Below are positions 1 through 10,267 of a DNA stretch of 64,000 nt, one piece after another. Each line of letters begins with the position of its first letter. The stretch's first letter is position 1. Source of the DNA: Xylogone sp. PMI_703 (lineage: Eukaryota > Ascomycota > Leotiomycetes); assembly GCA_021399445.1 (NCBI GenBank), contig JAJTUQ010000003.1, positions 2,852,001 to 2,916,000 on the forward strand, in the 5' to 3' direction. The notes beneath the pieces are model-generated. The model was not told where the DNA came from and made no database searches. It saw only the letters and a program-made list of their open reading frames with translations. Both the position numbers and the translations under genes were made by a program.

Positions 1-685
1 GCCAATAAAGTCTGATGACCAAAGCATCTAAACCCCCTGGTCTAGATAGGATCCGTACTTTCCGTGCTGAACATATCACACATTAGACAATTTCTTCAAG
101 AAACTTCATTTATCTAGTACCGACAACGGCGGGAAGGTTTTCATCCAACCCTCTTATAAATTACATGAATTGAGGCAACATCGCTTGTAGCGCTCCAGTT
201 GTATATGTAGGCGTCATGATTTTTCCCTAACTTCACGGGCCGACGGCCATCAGTAAAGAGAGGTGGAATATGACTACCCTAGTACACTCGTCCACTGAAT
301 CAAGCCTTTTACAGCGACTCAAGCTTCGTAAGGACTAGTTGTTCTAAGATCTGTCGTTCGGATGATTGACACCAAGAAATTGACCTCCGGAAGGCGGGTG
401 GCTCCATGAGCTAACGAACTGCCTCAGCAATCAACCTTACACCACCAAAGGCAGTGAAGGGATCGCTGGGCACAGATCTGTGGTTGTTAGAAAAAAGTTT
501 GACATGAGCGAAAAGTAAATATTTATATGGGCTAATTTGCTCGCTTCACTATGTTCTAGTCCATAATAGGTAAGGCCGCTGTTATTATGCCGCGATGTTG
601 AAGACGAGGCGTGGCAACGTCACTCATCACATATTCGGTATCTCGAAAGTCAGCCTTGAGAGTTCCTTTTTAAGAGAGTAGCATC
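1..685. other. Intergenic, upstream of SNU66
   Basis: No open frame or RNA gene that I can support. The last few hundred bases are presumably the SNU66 promoter and leader; an AT-rich patch near 515-540 contains TATTTATATGG but lies 150 nt from the start codon. Confidence 0.5.
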
Positions 686-2726
686 ATGGACGCAATATCT
701 ATTGAAGAGACTAACCGTCTCCGGGTGTCGCTGGGGATGAAACCCTTGCCAGTTCCTGGCGAAAGCGGTCCAGTCTTCAAGGAATCATCTGCCTCGAAGG
801 ACGAAGATGAAGAAGAAGGAAGCACCCTGGAATCGCGTGAAGCAGCCGGTTACGAAAACTACCGCAAAGTGCGTGAAGCAGAAGAAGCGAAGCGAAGGCG
901 TGAAGAGAAGGCCGAGGCAATCAAAAAGGCGCGCGATGCTGCAAAACGGTTTTCAAAATTGGAGGGCAGAGGTTTAGCCGACGACGACGATGACGATACG
1001 GACGCAAAGAGCTGGCTAATAAAGCAGAAGAAACGTCAGAAGGAGATAGAGAAGGCAAGAAAGAAGCAACAGGAGCTTGAGGAGGCAGAGGCCGCTGCTG
1101 CCGCACAATATACCTCTAAGGATCTCGCGGGCGTCAAAGTGGGACACGAATTAGATTCATTCGGGGAAGGCGAAGACCAGATTCTTACTCTCAAGGACAC
1201 TACCATTGATGAGAACGAGGAGGAAGGTGATGAGCTCGAAAATCTAAACCTACGTGAAAGGGAAAAACTGCAAGAAAAACTCGAACTCAAGAAGAAAAGG
1301 CCCGTTTACAACCCGAATGAGATTGAAGAAACGGACCAGGCTGGCATCCTTGCCCAATATGACGAAGAGATCGATGGTAAGAAGCGGAAGAAGTTTACTC
1401 TGGATGGTACAGGAAGTATTGCGGATGCTAGTCTCTTAGATGGAGTCTCACGGAAGGCTAAGCCCAAGGTTATAAGTCTGGATATATTAAGTATGTATTG
1501 CCATATTCCAAGGGATTTTCTATTTCGTCTTGCTAACTTTTGCTGTAGAAGATGAGCCCAACTCCGATTACATGGATGTATCGGAGATCAAGGTCAAGAA
1601 GCCGAAAAAGAAGAAGGCCAAGTCTACACGTCAAAAAGCTGCTGATGACGATGACATATTTCCCAGTGTAGAGACCTCTGTGTCTGCACAGAATAGTGCT
1701 ATGGAAGTAGATCAACCAGTTGAAATGCCAAAGAAGCGGTCTTTTCAAGACGTATCGTTCGTTGACGATGACGATTTACAGTCATCATTGGCAGCGCAAA
1801 GGAGAGATGCCCTAAAAAAAAGGAAAAGGATAAGACCTGAGGATATAGCCTTGCAACTTCGAGAAGAGGCGTCAGCAACGCCCGTTGAACCTGAAGAAGA
1901 TAAGGAACCAGCTGGCCTGGTTATAGATGAAACCTCAGAGTTCGTTGCCAATCTGCAGAAACCAACTGCTCCTGAGCCTAGACGAAGGTCTGCTTCTCGA
2001 CAAGCCGAAGCTGTCACTACTATGGGTGATGAGTCAGATGATGACGGCGATGTGAATATGGACCGATCATACGCAGACATAGAGGATGAGCATGATCGAG
2101 CAGAAAGAATAAAGCGCGAAGCATCTGCAAATGCAGATGTGACGGTGAACGGGCTAGAGGAAGAGGCAACATTGGATAGTGGCCTAGGATCTACTTTGAA
2201 ACTCCTCAGAGAAAGAGGCATTCTGGAACATGAAGACTCGGAAGATCTTAATGAAGTGTTCAGGAAGAAGCAGCAATTTCTCGCTGAACGGAGGAGAAGG
2301 GAGGAAGAAGCGGAGAAGAAAGCTCGGGCTCAAAGAGAAAGGGATCGAGCAACTGGTCGCCTGGATCGTATGTCGGCTCGCGAAAAGGAAGAGTATGCTC
2401 GCTCGCAGAATATGTATCGTGACCAACAGGAATCACGTCTCCTTGCAGAACATTTCAACAAAGAGTACAAACCGAATGTGGAGCTCAAATATGTTGATGA
2501 GTTCGGCCGACATATGAACCAAAAAGAAGCATTCAAACACCTCTCGCACCAGTTCCACGGCAAAGGAAGCGGAAAGCAGAAAACAGAGAAATTACTCAAG
2601 AAGATTGAAGACGAAAAACGACGCGAGTCACAGAGTGTGCTTGATGGAAGTCAAATGGGCGGTATGAGCGGCGTTACTTCTCAGCAACTGAAAAAGCAGA
2701 GACAAGCCGGAGTTAGACTCGCATAA
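686..2726 (+). CDS. SNU66/SART1 family tri-snRNP protein
   Basis: Component of the U4/U6.U5 tri-snRNP needed for spliceosome activation in the nucleus (family knowledge: yeast Snu66, human SART1). Two exons, 686-1490 and 1549-2726. The 58-nt intron begins GTATGT, has a TGCTAAC branch site at 1531-1537 and ends TGTAG; the join keeps frame and gives 660 aa. The N-terminus carries the family pattern of a short conserved segment ([14 protein letters not shown]) followed by long Lys/Arg/Glu-rich coiled coils and acidic runs. The C-terminal 150 residues hold the most conserved block, around [11 protein letters not shown] and [19 protein letters not shown]. Length is normal for fungi. It converges on the NRK gene. 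Confidence 0.93.
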
Positions 2727-3366
2727 TGGACTCTGTTGGCACATGCTCAAGTATAGACTGGAGTAAAGGAGCGTTTCATTTAATTTGAAAAGGTGCAATC
2801 TCCTTACCTTACATTTGTACTTATTAGATATCCAAGAATGCTGACACATTTCTCGAAAGAACTGTACCGGTTCCATCCTGAAGCTGGACATGGGTGGGTT
2901 TTTGGTGCCCTTCGGAAACTAACATTCCAGATGCATTAGGTCACTGATCTATACCCAGGCCTATTTCATTCCACATGCGCTACGATACTTTGGGTATCTT
3001 TCAGAGTTCCGTGTGAAATTGAAGTGCGTTGCTATCAGTAAGTTATTCCAAAACTGCCTCATCTTCATCAAGAAGATGATCTAGTATCTCGTAGAATCTT
3101 TACGTGACACGTTGGCTCGTATATGTGATAGTATGAGTGATGAACATGGCATAACAACGCCTATGCTTTGCTATGTAAGATCGAGAATCTAGTAAATAGA
3201 TCATTCAGGAGATCCCGTGTAGGTAGTTTCCTAATTTAGATAATACAATAAAATATCATTTGGTACATGCATTAAACAAATTTAACAAATTGCCTCGTAT
3301 TCTACTGAAATATATCGCTTCTATTATAAGGAGAAATTACATGCCGCGGACATTCTGATGACATCG
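2727..3366. other. Convergent intergenic spacer
   Basis: AT-rich 640-nt 3' spacer between the SNU66 and NRK stop codons. It contains AATAAA-like hexamers near 3247 but no supported gene. Confidence 0.5.
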
Positions 3367-4448
3367 CTAACTTGAATCTGACTGAAGAAGAGCTGGCAGC
3401 TCCTGCATCAAGAGGTCTACAGTCCATTCTAACGTAGTTGCCAAATCCACATCTGTTCCACCACCTGGAGATCTAATATGGAGTTCCTCAACTACGTCTT
3501 TCTTTAGATTCCCTTCCACATCCTCATCTTCAAACATCCATCTATGAGCCTCTACGTAATTTGGCCACACGATCTTGTCAACGTACCCTGGAGGATCTTC
3601 CCAGAATCCTTCCAACGTAACATAACCGCTCCGTGCTTCTCTCCGAGCTTTTGCTTTGGCATAACTGACCTTTAGGAATATCTTGATATCAACATAAGGT
3701 TGTATTGGTGCCATTTCCTTCGAATAGAGAAGGAATCCGTCAAAAATGTACACTTTCATGGCCGAATCACTAGATTCGAGTAGTCCGTGGCCGGGATTTC
3801 CGGGCTGCGTCCACGACTTCACCCTAGATTTTAGGTCCTCGACGGTAGCATCAGTTATCGGGATTGGGCCAACGGAATTTTGATCTTGGTAAGAATTCAA
3901 CGATGGCTGGGAGGTGGTGAGTGATTTGGTTAAAATAGGTTGGGCAACCCCATGTCTTGATCGATGACTAAGGCTGAGAAAACTTTCACTGACTGGAAAT
4001 TTGCCTTCCTCACGGATATACTTGAGGGCATATTCAATATCTTGTATGGATAACGATTCTGCGCAGTCCCAGTCTAGCAGGTCGTGCTTTTTTGGAAGTC
4101 TGAGGTTTACAGTCAGCCTTGGCAGTCACTGATATTGATATGGAGCTGATTTAAGGTATCATGGCAAAGCCTAAAATTGAAAACTTCTATGCCCAAATGA
4201 AAATAGTGGAAATCTTAACTCTTGACTTCTAAACTCTCATAAAAAGAAATATCTAGTTGCTGCAAGTGACGAATAAAATCCACTAAACTAAGGACTAAGA
4301 CTTACTGCTCCTCAGGTAGATAAAAGTCATCCTCGTGGAGAACGAAGGTATTGGGGAATATATCACGGATGAGTCGACTTATTGTTGTCTTGCCGCTTGA
4401 TGAAGCTCCACTGATCCCAACTACGACTGCTTTGCGAGGACTGGCCAT
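3367..4448 (-). CDS. Nicotinamide riboside kinase
   Basis: Phosphorylates nicotinamide riboside to NMN with ATP in NAD+ salvage (NRK/uridine-kinase-like P-loop family). Exon 1 is 4448-4306, exon 2 is 4099-3367; the 206-nt intron starts GTAAGTC and ends CTCAG. Product 291 aa. The P-loop GASSSGKT is at residues 14-21. The next conserved patch, HEDDFY at 38-43, carries the acidic residues that bind Mg and substrate in this family, and the LLDWDCAES patch follows the splice join. IFDGFLLY is the expected strand before the lid region, and KARREARSGY is lid-like. Human NRK1 is about 200 aa; the extra length here is a mid-protein loop rich in Ser, Thr and Gln, seen in fungal members. The intron is long for this locus, so an extra exon cannot be fully excluded. 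Confidence 0.88.
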
Positions 4449-5576
4449 GGCCGAGTTACGCAAATTCAGCCTTGCGTGAGCTCAAACAAGTGTCGGGGAT
4501 GTATGTGGTACACACAAGTCGCAAGAAAGCTCCGAGACATCTCCGAAGCATAAGGAGATTTAGCCGGCAGGGAGGCACAACTTGATTGGCCGCGGTCAGT
4601 TATTAACTTACAATTGTTTACAAAGGTCATAAGCGATATAAGTTTCAAGAGGTGGGTGTGCTAAAAGTCATTAGTGTAGTGATTAAGATGTACGAGTGAC
4701 CTGCAGTTCGAGTGAGAGAAGGCTCCTAATTTACAACTACACTGAATTGCTTTCAATGTATAGTTCTTCAAAAGTAAATAAGTGCATTTTCGATTAGGTG
4801 TTCAAATGAGCTGAGCTATAAAGTAGTCAAACTCTATAATATTTTTTTTGAATAAGCTCCAGCCATGAAAATTCCAACTCTAATATTGATTCCTGGTATG
4901 CGGACAACTTTTTGCGGAACTTTGTATATATTTTTGAGAGATAGGTCTTTACCTCATTTGCCTACTTAACTTTATAGAACATAACATAGATGTAGAGTTC
5001 TGGTGTTTAAGGGGATGATATCTCTATAATGCACTCCGTACAATCCAGCATCCAACACTCGAAATTTGTTAGATATTTTAGCTGACCGTCTACCTAATTT
5101 AGCGATACCGACAGAATGGACAATCCCACGTTTAGGCTAAATAATATCCAAATGACATGTTGCTACTCGGAGGTCCTTAATTGATTATGTTGAGTTTTAA
5201 ATTCTATTGTCTATGTTACTAGAATAGAGATTATTTGTTTGCAATAGTTGGATTCCGTAGTTTGAGGTCGTGGGATTAGGTAACACAATGGGACTTGATA
5301 TGCGTGAACATTTCACAGTCGGAGTATCATCGGAATGCTGGAGTGCGCTGATTATCAGCCCAGTTGCGTACACTAAATGCCCGCACAAACGCGCCAATGA
5401 CGAGTCGCCGGGCCCGTCCGGGCTAGTTGAACTTTACCCCAGAGCCATGTACTTATGTCCTTTGCGACAGGTGACTCGGAGTCACTTGTGTTTATTTTTT
5501 TCCTTGTTGATTGTGCATCTCGTCTTCACCTTTTCTCATCCCTCCTTGCTCTAAGCCTAATTATAACCCCTCCAAG
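4449..5576. other. Divergent intergenic NRK / aminotransferase
   Basis: 1.13 kb holding both promoters. The frames here are short and unconvincing. It contains a tRNA-like A-box/B-box pair at 4671-4715 (see findings) and an 8-T run near 4843. Confidence 0.45.
4671..4715 (+). repeat. Possible degenerate tRNA-derived (SINE-like) sequence
   Basis: TTAGTGTAGTGATTAAGATG at 4671-4690 resembles a pol III A-box region, and CAGTTCGAGTGA at 4704-4715 resembles a B-box (GGTTCGANTCC). Spacing is tRNA-like, but I cannot fold a clean cloverleaf from it. It could be a decayed tRNA-derived retroelement or chance. Confidence 0.2.
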
Positions 5577-7178
5577 ATGCTCTCTGTTGTACGATCAGTG
5601 GCCAGACAATCTGCCACACGAGGATTGGCCTCTAGAAGTGTCAATGCCATCCGTCACAAGTCCACCTGGGCAGATGTTCCTCAGGGTCCTCCAGTAAGTT
5701 AGCTCAAGAGCTTGATATCTTCCTGCCAATTGTAAAACTAACAGAGAATAGGATGTAAGTCAATTGCACATAATCAATTGCTAGCTGATCACTAACTAAA
5801 GCTCTCTTTAAGGCTATCTTAGGTAAATAATAGGACTTCCCACTTTTGGCTATTATTACTGACAAGCCGCAGGTATCACCGAAGCTTTCAAGGCGGATAG
5901 TTTCCCAGAGAAGATCAACCTTGGTAAAATCTCCCAAGCTTGTTTGGCCCATACCAAAGCTGATAGTTATTGAAGGCGTGGGTGCATACCGGGATGACCA
6001 GGGCAAGCCATACGTTTTACCCTCTGTACGAACAGCTGAAGACAAGATTGTCTCTTCGCGCCTCAACAAGGAGTATGCAGGAATCACTGGTGTGCCTGAG
6101 TTCACAAAGGCTGCGGCGATATTAGCGTATGGTGCAAACTCGTCAGCCCTTGATCGTTTGGTCATCACACAGTCTATCTCTGGAACTGGTGCTCTCCGAA
6201 TTGGTGGTGCATTCTTAGAACGCTTTTATCCAGGTGCAAAGACCATCTATATCCCAACACCATCATGGGCCAACCATGCCGCTGTATTCAAGGACTCTGG
6301 TTTGAGCGTTGAGAAATACCGATATTACAACAAGGACACCATTGGCCTCGACTTTGAGGGTATGGTCGCCGACATCAAGGGTGCGCCAAAGGGTAGCATT
6401 TTCCTGCTCCATGCTTGCGCACACAACCCTACTGGAGTTGACCCAACTCCTGAGCAATGGAAGGAAATTAGTGATGCCGTGAAAGCCGGAGAGCACTACG
6501 CATTCTTCGATATGGCCTACCAAGGATTTGCCTCTGGTGATGCTGACAAGGATGCATTTGCTGTCCGCCACTTCGTTGAACAAGGCCATAATATCTGCCT
6601 TGCTCAATCTTTTGCTAAAAACATGGTAAGCCTAAAATGTCCACAATCTCGCATCACCTTATTAATGCAACATAAAGGGTCTCTATGGCGAGCGTACTGG
6701 TGCTTTCTCCATTGTCTGTGCTGATGCAGAGGAGAAGAAACGCGTTGACTCCCAAGTTAAAATCATTGTCCGACCTCTTTACTCCAACCCTCCTGTTCAC
6801 GGAGCCCGTATTGCTTCTGAGATCCTCAACAATGAGGCTTTGAACAAGCAGTGGTTAGGTGAGGTCAAAGGCATGGCCGACCGTATCATCACCATGAGAG
6901 CACTCTTGAAGAAGAACCTTGAGGATCTCGGATCTAAGCATGACTGGAGCCACATTACTAGCCAGATTGGCATGTTTGCCTACACCGGATTGACCCCTGA
7001 ACAGATGGACAAGTTGGCCAAGGAGGTCTGTATCCATTAATTTACCTATTCAAATCATAGGCTAACTATATTATAGCACTCTGTATATGCAACCAAGGAC
7101 GGCAGAATTTCAGTTGCCGGAATTACCAGTGCGAATGTTAAGAGACTGGCCGAAGCCATCCACGCTGTCAAGCCATAA
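5577..7178 (+). CDS. Aspartate aminotransferase, mitochondrial
   Basis: PLP enzyme interconverting aspartate/2-oxoglutarate and oxaloacetate/glutamate, part of the malate-aspartate shuttle. Seven exons: 5577-5693, 5752-5754, 5813-5822, 5873-5923, 5976-6625, 6678-7025, 7077-7178; product 426 aa. The first 30 residues are Arg/Ser-rich without acidic residues, a typical matrix presequence. [28 protein letters not shown] and SFAKNMGLYGER are family signatures; the PLP-binding lysine is K275. The chain ends in IHAVKP. Exon 2 is only 3 nt (GAT) and exon 3 only 10 nt, yet together they rebuild the conserved GPPDAILGITEAF stretch, which supports both. All introns are 50-58 nt GT-AG. Confidence 0.95.
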
Positions 7179-7317
7179 ACTTTATAACGTTGTGATAATA
7201 TGAGTAAAGAAGCACCAGACTGCTATATAGATGTTTAGAAGCGGGTTTGGGTATACCATAGATCGTCAAATCCAATGTACAACATTCCGCAGTAATCTGG
7301 CTCCCAATGATACTTGA

Positions 7318-8384
7318 TCACCTGCCTTGCAATCTTTCCACATCTCGGCTTACCTCCTTGATCTCTTTATTGAGCTCCTTATAAGCCCTTGCTATTTCCC
7401 TCATAAGCTTCTCCTTATCTCCTGCGTCTCTTCCAACGCCATATCCCCAAAGTTCTCTCTCAGCAACCTTTTTCCTCTGTGCCAACCTTTCCTGCCCGTC
7501 CCTCAAGTTCTCCATGTAGTTTATCAATGCCTCATTCAGATCATCAGTATACACCGTCTTCCTCGCCGTCAACTCCATACTCTTCGCATTGTGTTCCTCA
7601 AGTCGTGCAGACGTTGTTAAGAATTCCGCCCTCGTTCTCGCATTGCGTGCCACCACTCCATGTTTTACTTGCTCTAGGGAGCCAATAATCATCGTAGTCG
7701 CAACATGGTATAAGCTTAGCACCGTTGTTGCTTTACCAACTAGAGCATTGCGTCTTATTGCTAGGTCGGCCTTTTGTACAGCAATACTATCCTGTTGTGC
7801 TTTGGTGTTTTGTGCAAGTTTGGGAATTGTGCGGTGGATAAAGGAGCTGTTTGTTGTGGGGGATAATATTCGGGCGAGTGCTAGAGCCTGAGCCTGGAGG
7901 TGCTGCGAGATGAGGCTGCTAATTATGGGTAAGTACTGCGAGAGAGATGCATATGGCTCGGTGGATTCTAGAATGGTAAGAGAAGATGGCGGTACATTTG
8001 GAGTCGAGAGTCGGGCGGAGAGCAGAATGATGAGCTGGACTAATTCTTCTGGCAAGGGAGTGTGTTGTTGTTGAGTTTTGCTCGAGGACTTTGATTTAGC
8101 TGCAGTACTGCCAGATGAAAGATCTATTGAGGAGAGGGCATCTTTCAAGAAATGAGTTTTCGCGGCTCGAAACCGGGCGGATTTGAGGGCCTGTACGAGT
8201 GTTAACATTTCTCTTCAACTGGCGGGCTTAGAGGAGGTACTTCAGTAGTAGCATCGCGCTCCTTTTGTGCTGGGTGATTCTTGGTGGATCCTGAGGGATT
8301 AAGGAGGTTTGTGGAAAGATTGGTATATAGAAGAGCAAATTTCGGATTGCTTTGCAGGACGGAATCCTCAACTGGTGGCAGCAT
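7318..8384 (-). CDS. Conserved fungal coiled-coil protein, function unknown
   Basis: Two exons, 8384-8241 and 8190-7318, joined across a 50-nt intron (GTACCT...GTTAAC...TACAG) in phase 0, giving 338 aa. The joined stretch KERDATTE-ALKSARFRAAK is continuous and looks like a fungal family I have seen annotated only as hypothetical. The chain is mostly helical: an N-terminal LPPVEDSVLQSNPKFALLY segment, an ILLSARL helix, an ARILSPTTN motif, and a C-terminal coiled coil ending in Lys/Glu/Arg-rich helices (EIKEVSRDVERLQGR). No signal peptide, membrane segment or catalytic motif is visible. A microtubule- or autophagy-adaptor role is possible from its shape but not supported. It converges on the aminotransferase gene 139 nt away. 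Confidence 0.8.
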
Positions 8385-8872
8385 TTTGAAACATGTTATT
8401 GTTGTTTTTTATGCGAGGCTGCGAATTTTACGATCTTTGATACCTTCGTTCCAGGATCACCGAGTCAACAGTTTCCGCTATGTATATTACCAAACGATTT
8501 AGAATACTTTTCGTTTGATAAGATACTAAATCTTCTTGAAAACTCAGCATCTATATCATTTTTGGATAGAGGTTATATTTCTCTAAAACTGGAATCAGAG
8601 TGGGCGAGATGCGTTCGCAGCCTTGTCGCAAGGCTACCATTAATGGCATGTTCGCCTGAGGCTAAAAGATATCGAAATGCACACTAAGAAATTGTCCCTC
8701 AAAGTTGAGAGATAGGTGATCAACTTTACTGTATGCTGAAAGCTCCTCAGCCACTAGCTTCCTTGGAGATCACACCATCGCAGGATCCGAGGCACTACAA
8801 CTTACCAATGACACTGTAGCCAGAAGAAGTCCTCTACCACTTTTCAATTGCGTCCAATCTTTTACCTTCAAG
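8385..8872. other. Divergent promoter region
   Basis: 488 nt between divergent start codons of the coiled-coil gene and bL28m. Only short frames with no recognisable product. Confidence 0.5.
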
Positions 8873-9550
8873 ATGCCTTTACTACCACCCACCTACCGAT
8901 CGCTTCAATTCCGAACGTTTTCTACCACAACCGCGTGTCTCGCAAAGTCTACGAAACAGAGACTTACGCATGAGCATAGCTCTGTTCCTACATATCCATA
9001 TGGGCCTTCACAGATATATAAGCAATCAAATTTTGGTCTATACGGCAGTCAGAAGATTCGATTTGGCAATTCTGTATCAGAGAAAAACGAGATTAAGAAT
9101 AGACGGTACTGGCGACCAAACGTGCAGAGAAAGAGATTATGGAGTGCTGCATTGGGGCAATATCTCAAAGTTAGGGTCACAGCGAGAGTGCTGAGAACAA
9201 TTGATAAGTGTGGGGGCTTGGACGAGTACCTCTTAGGTGAAAAATCTCAGAGAATCAAGGACCTAGGAATGGGTGGCTGGAAATTGAGGTGGAGAATTAT
9301 GCAGACCGAAAGCGTCAAAGAGAGATTTAGACTACAGCGCGAAGGATTAGGGTTACCACCAAAGGAAGATGTTTTACTTGGAATCGATGGGAATCTGGTT
9401 TCCAAAGAGAGAATTGAGGAAGAGATCAGATCATACGACAGAGAATTAGCCAAGCAGTCGGAACTAGATATTGGTGAAGATCTAGATGGCCGAGCGGAAG
9501 AACCAAATTTCATGGAAGAACAGCCTTCCAAGAACAAGGTGTTGCCGTAG
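8873..9550 (+). CDS. Mitochondrial ribosomal protein bL28m
   Basis: Large-subunit mitoribosome protein of the bL28 family (yeast Mrpl24, human MRPL28). Single exon, 225 aa. The first 25 residues (Arg, Ser and Thr, no acid) fit a mitochondrial presequence. The conserved bL28 core is residues about 50-115: YGSQKIRFGNSVSEKN, then RRYWRPNVQRKRLWSAALG, then KVRVTARVLRTIDKCGGLDEY. The acidic C-terminal tail extends the bacterial core, as usual in fungi. The gene is intronless. Confidence 0.92.
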   Translation: MPLLPPTYRSLQFRTFSTTTACLAKSTKQRLTHEHSSVPTYPYGPSQIYKQSNFGLYGSQKIRFGNSVSEKNEIKNRRYWRPNVQRKRLWSAALGQYLKVRVTARVLRTIDKCGGLDEYLLGEKSQRIKDLGMGGWKLRWRIMQTESVKERFRLQREGLGLPPKEDVLLGIDGNLVSKERIEEEIRSYDRELAKQSELDIGEDLDGRAEEPNFMEEQPSKNKVLP

Positions 9551-10267
9551 ATTGGCGAGTAGCATTTTGTATCACTATGTATCATATAATGGCCAATATA
9601 TAAGAGTATGAGTAACGGGTATTCTCAGTTTAAACTCACGACTATCTGCTTGCTTGTCTTAATCATTGAAATATATTTAAATGCTTCATATCCAGCGGCA
9701 CCCGTGCTAACACTCAAATCGCCAACATCGGTAGGCCAAAATGCAACCAATAAACGGCAAGTGCCTTAGCTCAAGTCATAGCACACAGCTTCGAACATGA
9801 TGCCCAATGAAGAAACGATTTGAGTGCAGCGATTAATTTAGTTGTACTCTTGATATTACGACACATGACGCGTACTGCAACCAAGTCAAAATCTGCTTGT
9901 GTAACAGCGGGATCACCCCTGAAAATCAGCTGCAGGCATTGTTTAGCGGGCTGGCTGGTTTGGAGCTTCTGAACATCTGCTCAGTTCACAGTACGGTACC
10001 TTATTCACCAGCACCTCAATCCTTTCATTTCTAACTAGCATTTCTGCACTCCTTCGAAACACCATCTCTACCCACTTACCACTTTTCTAATACCCCGCAT
10101 TGAGCAGTCTGGTCACTGCTCGCGAGCGTATTTCGCGTAGATAAGGGTGACGACGCCTTGACACGTTTCGAGAATCCGAGCTCAAACAGCTTGAAGTTTG
10201 ATCCTCATGACATTTTAATCAACAATCAGAGTCGTTTACCGACAACTCCCTTCTTTCTTAGCCGAAA
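9551..10267. other. Intergenic spacer
   Basis: 717 nt holding the 3' end of the bL28m gene and the promoter of the next gene. The last 150 nt are pyrimidine-rich before the ATG. No gene seen. Confidence 0.5.
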
